A DNA stretch of 64,000 nt from JAVBTR01 sp031556065. GTDB taxonomy: Bacteria > Bacillota > Clostridia > Christensenellales > Aristaeellaceae. The notes below the pieces were generated by a model. The model saw nothing but the letters and a program-made list of their open reading frames with translations, did no database searches and was not told the DNA's origin. Location of the stretch: the NCBI GenBank assembly GCA_031556065.1, contig JAVBTR010000002.1:1-64000 (forward strand), written 5' to 3'. Positions 61,228-64,000 of the stretch are shown here, one piece after another. The position numbers were made by a program, and so were the translations under genes. Position 1 is the stretch's first letter, and every line of letters starts with the position of its first letter.

Positions 61228-64000
61228 ATGTTTACCATAACCGATTATCAAAAGAAGCCTGTTTTCGCCAATATGCTGGCGGGGATCGCCGGAACCCAAG
61301 GCATTCCCTGCTGGTGCTTTACATTAAACCGGGGGCAATGCATATCCGGCTTTGGGGTGCGCAACAAGGATCAGGCTATATTGCCCTTTGCCCCCATGGC
61401 ACAAGCGCAAAAGAACATCAGGACCCAGGGATTCCGTTCCTTTTTGAAATGGAATGGGACGTATTATGAACCCTTCACAAACAAGAAAATCCCCCATGCC
61501 ATGGATATCGACATGTGCTCACTTAGCCTGCACGAATCCAACGGTGAAATTGGTCTGGCATTTCATGTGGATTATTACGGGCTGCCCAACATGCCCGTAG
61601 GGGGCCTGGTGCGTGAAGTTGTCTTTGAAAACACCAGCGACCACCTGGTAACCTATGAATTACTAGATGGGCTTTCCACCCTGATGCCTTATGGGGTAAG
61701 CCTGTGGATGGATAAGATGATGGGCCAAACCGTCCAGGCCTGGATGCAAGTCATTCAAACCGATGACGGGCTGCCTTATTTTCAGGTACGCACCAGCGTT
61801 GAAGATTCTGTGGCCGTTTCTTCTGTTGAAGGGGGCAATTTTGCTTACGCGCTGGATGCCCAGAATAATCGCCTGGCCCCCTTTTACGATCCTGCATTGG
61901 TTTTTAGCTATGATACTGCTCTGGAGCAGCCTGAAAATTTTATTGAAAAAGGCCTGGAGTGGCTTTGCGTCCAGCCCCAGCAAGGCCAAAACCGGCTGCC
62001 CTGCTGTTTGTTCGGCAAAAAAGGCATATTAAAGCCCGGTGAAAAGACCTCCTTGGTTACCTTGTATGCCCAAGGGGCTAGTAAAGGGCTATGCGATTCT
62101 GTGGCCAAGGTTTTACATAACCGCGCCGCGTTTGAATTTAAGCGCAAGGAAAGCGAAAAATTGATGGATGACATCACAAAGCCTATCTTCACCCGCACCG
62201 GTAATCCAGTTTTCGATGCTTATTGCCGCCAGACTTTTCTGGATAACGTTTTAAGGGGCGGCATTCCCATCCAATTAGGCGGCGATAAGGTATTCCACCT
62301 TTATTCCCGCAAGCATGGGGATCTGGAACGGGATTACAACGATTTTCAATTGTCCTTCGAACCCTATGCCCAGGGCAACGGCAACTTCCGTGATGTATGC
62401 CAGAACCGGCGCAGCGATGTCCTTTACGCGCCCTTTTCGGGGCTAGATAATATCCATACATTTTTAGAATTGCTGCAATTGGATGGCTATAACCCGCTGG
62501 TAATCATGCCCACCACGTTTACATTAAACCATCTGGAAAAGGCCATGAGCAAGGCGCCCAAGCTGTACCAGCCTCCATTAAAACAGCTGCTTTTAAAGCC
62601 CTTTACCCCCGGCCAACTCTCCCTAACCCTGGATGGCAACGAGGAAGCCATGGGGCCGATATTGAAGCACAGCACCAAGGATGTGAACGCCAACTTTTCA
62701 GAGGGTTATTGGACAGATCACTGGACCTATCTTCTGGACCTGTTCGAAACCTACCTGGCAGTATATCCCAAAGAAAAAGAAAATCTGCTTTTCAAAGGCG
62801 AGCTTTGCCGTTTCTATAATGCCCAGGCCGCTGTGAACCCCCGGGTTAAGCGCTGTGTTGAGACGGAAAAGGGTATCCGCCAATATAATCCCATTACCCA
62901 TTTGGAAAAAACAAAGAGCAAATGGGCCCAGGACCAAAACGGTCAGGAGCTTCAGTCTATGCCTATTGAAAAGCTGGTCATGCTTTCTGTACTTAAATAT
63001 GCCAATTTGGACCCTTACGGCTGTGGTCTGGACATGGAAGCAGGTAAGCCTGGCTGGTATGACGCTTTGAACGGCCTGCCGGGGCTGTTCGGGTCTTCGG
63101 TTTCGGAACTATACGAGCTCCAGCGGCTGATGGATTTCATCATTCCCGCTTTAAAGGCCCATTCTGGCAATATCATGGTTTATGCCCAATGGAAAGCATT
63201 CTTCGACGCTTTAACCCAATTAACTCAGAACAACATGGCATTTTTACTTACATCTGAGGATATTACTCCCTTCTGGCAAAGCCTGAACGATCTGAAAGAA
63301 AACTACCGTCAGCAGGCACTCAGCGGCTTTTCCGGTGAAAAGCTGGCCATTGGCCGGGCCGCGCTGGCCAACAGCCTTCAAAACCTAAGAAACGTTGTAA
63401 AACGGGGCATTGAAAAGGCCCTGCGAACCAATAATGGTTTCCCTCCCACTTACTTCTATTATGAGGTAACCAAGTTTGCTAAAGCCCAGGATGGGATTTT
63501 GCCGCTCAATTTTCTGCGCCATGATATGCCCCTGTTTCTGGAAGGGGCCGTGCGGTACATGAAGCTTGCAAAACCACAGGAAGAAAACAAACGCCTGGCC
63601 AAGGCTGTAAAAGAAAGCCCGCTGTACGATGAAAAGCTGCGAATGTATAAAGTCAATGCGCCTTTAAAGGGACTTACCTTTGAAGCAGGCCGGACAGTGG
63701 CCTTCACCCCAGGTTGGCTGGAAAATGAATCGGTCTGGCTGCATATGGAATACAAATATCTTTTAGCCCTATTGCAAAACGGTCTTTACGAAGAATTTGA
63801 AGAGGCCTTTAACCATTGCCTTATTCCCCTCCAGGATCCGGAGGTTTACGGCCGGAGTCCCCTTGAAAACGTATCCTTCATCGCCTCCTCCGCCAATCCC
63901 GACCCGGCTTATCATGGCCGCGGGTTTGTGGCAAGGCTTTCCGGCTCCACGGCAGAGTTCGTCCAAATGTGGCAGTGGATGATGATCGGCAAAGAACCAT
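61228..64000 (+). CDS. GH94-like phosphorylase (cellobiose-phosphorylase-type), 3' end cut by window
   Basis: An open frame from ATG 61228 runs to the window end without a stop, giving more than 920 residues. NFSEGYWTDHWTYLLDLFET and DMEAGKPGWYDALNGLPGLF are the barrel blocks near the catalytic Asp of GH94-like enzymes, and RLSGSTAEFVQMWQW near the cut is the usual C-terminal block. The enzymes split beta-glucosides with phosphate to a sugar 1-phosphate. The substrate cannot be told. The last part lies beyond the window. Confidence 0.8.
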   Translation, partial: MFTITDYQKKPVFANMLAGIAGTQGIPCWCFTLNRGQCISGFGVRNKDQAILPFAPMAQAQKNIRTQGFRSFLKWNGTYYEPFTNKKIPHAMDIDMCSLSLHESNGEIGLAFHVDYYGLPNMPVGGLVREVVFENTSDHLVTYELLDGLSTLMPYGVSLWMDKMMGQTVQAWMQVIQTDDGLPYFQVRTSVEDSVAVSSVEGGNFAYALDAQNNRLAPFYDPALVFSYDTALEQPENFIEKGLEWLCVQPQQGQNRLPCCLFGKKGILKPGEKTSLVTLYAQGASKGLCDSVAKVLHNRAAFEFKRKESEKLMDDITKPIFTRTGNPVFDAYCRQTFLDNVLRGGIPIQLGGDKVFHLYSRKHGDLERDYNDFQLSFEPYAQGNGNFRDVCQNRRSDVLYAPFSGLDNIHTFLELLQLDGYNPLVIMPTTFTLNHLEKAMSKAPKLYQPPLKQLLLKPFTPGQLSLTLDGNEEAMGPILKHSTKDVNANFSEGYWTDHWTYLLDLFETYLAVYPKEKENLLFKGELCRFYNAQAAVNPRVKRCVETEKGIRQYNPITHLEKTKSKWAQDQNGQELQSMPIEKLVMLSVLKYANLDPYGCGLDMEAGKPGWYDALNGLPGLFGSSVSELYELQRLMDFIIPALKAHSGNIMVYAQWKAFFDALTQLTQNNMAFLLTSEDITPFWQSLNDLKENYRQQALSGFSGEKLAIGRAALANSLQNLRNVVKRGIEKALRTNNGFPPTYFYYEVTKFAKAQDGILPLNFLRHDMPLFLEGAVRYMKLAKPQEENKRLAKAVKESPLYDEKLRMYKVNAPLKGLTFEAGRTVAFTPGWLENESVWLHMEYKYLLALLQNGLYEEFEEAFNHCLIPLQDPEVYGRSPLENVSFIASSANPDPAYHGRGFVARLSGSTAEFVQMWQWMMIGKEP

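Noticed and set aside
1..64000. CRISPR arrays, rRNA and tRNA genes
   Set aside because: No repeated spacer pattern and no cloverleaf or ribosomal RNA sequence was noticed while reading the gaps between genes. A tRNA or Rfam scan was not possible.

Overview
The window looks like chromosomal DNA of a spore-former-type Bacillota, most likely an anaerobic gut Clostridia of moderate GC (roughly half GC by eye). The reasons are a CpsD-type tyrosine kinase and chain-length protein made as two separate proteins, a NusG paralogue of the LoaP kind, an STAS/PP2C/GHKL partner-switching cassette, DUF169 and UBA/DUF4342 proteins, strong AGGAGG ribosome sites and TTGACA/TATAAT promoters. The exact genus cannot be told from the sequence.

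Region 1 (1-24826, all on the minus strand) is a large surface-polysaccharide locus. In the direction of transcription it starts with a sensor kinase and two OmpR-type regulators. A LoaP-like antiterminator follows, then a chain-length determinant and a tyrosine kinase. Next is an embedded peptide-modification cassette: a signal-peptidase-like protein, a radical SAM/SPASM enzyme, a 56-residue precursor peptide, an HPr-kinase-like protein with a PqqD-like tail, and an ABC exporter. After it come Pgl-type sugar genes (aminotransferase, priming phosphoglycosyl transferase, acetyltransferase), several glycosyltransferases, a heparinase-like lyase, a UDP-sugar dehydrogenase, a polysaccharide deacetylase, a Wzy-like polymerase, a pyruvyl transferase with its Fe-S partner, and a Wzx flippase cut by the window start. 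Many junctions overlap by 1-8 bases, which indicates one long translationally coupled operon.

Region 2 (25-47.8 kb) is mixed catabolic DNA. A frameshifted, truncated sugar-kinase pseudogene and the first ~58 codons of an IS4-type transposase lie directly in front of a PIG-L deacetylase. Then come a LacI regulator divergent from a maltodextrin-type ABC importer and neopullulanase; two small uncharacterised proteins; an FMN oxidoreductase; an AraC regulator divergent from a nucleoside hydrolase and GH78 rhamnosidase; a GH4 alpha-galacturonidase; dCTP deaminase; a GNAT; an MFS transporter; a hybrid sensor kinase; and an FGGY sugar kinase. Rhamnosidase plus galacturonidase suggests use of pectin (rhamnogalacturonan) fragments.

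Region 3 (47.8-61.1 kb) is signalling. A secreted GH3-like protein diverges from a five-gene operon: an STAS antagonist, a MATE transporter fused to a C-terminal GHKL ATPase domain, a GNAT-like protein, a Cache-HAMP-PP2C phosphatase and an RsbW-like ATPase. Convergent to it is a probable cAMP module: a protein with two cyclic-nucleotide-binding domains and no output domain, a TIM-barrel protein, and a PAS-adenylate cyclase. An ECF-like sigma factor, a tiny ORF with no standard start codon, a LytTR response regulator and a DUF169 protein follow. The window ends inside a large GH94-like phosphorylase gene.

The most interesting items are the MATE-GHKL fusion inside a partner-switching operon, the peptide-modification cassette embedded in the polysaccharide operon, and the effector-less double cyclic-nucleotide protein next to an adenylate cyclase. 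No rRNA, tRNA or CRISPR array was seen.
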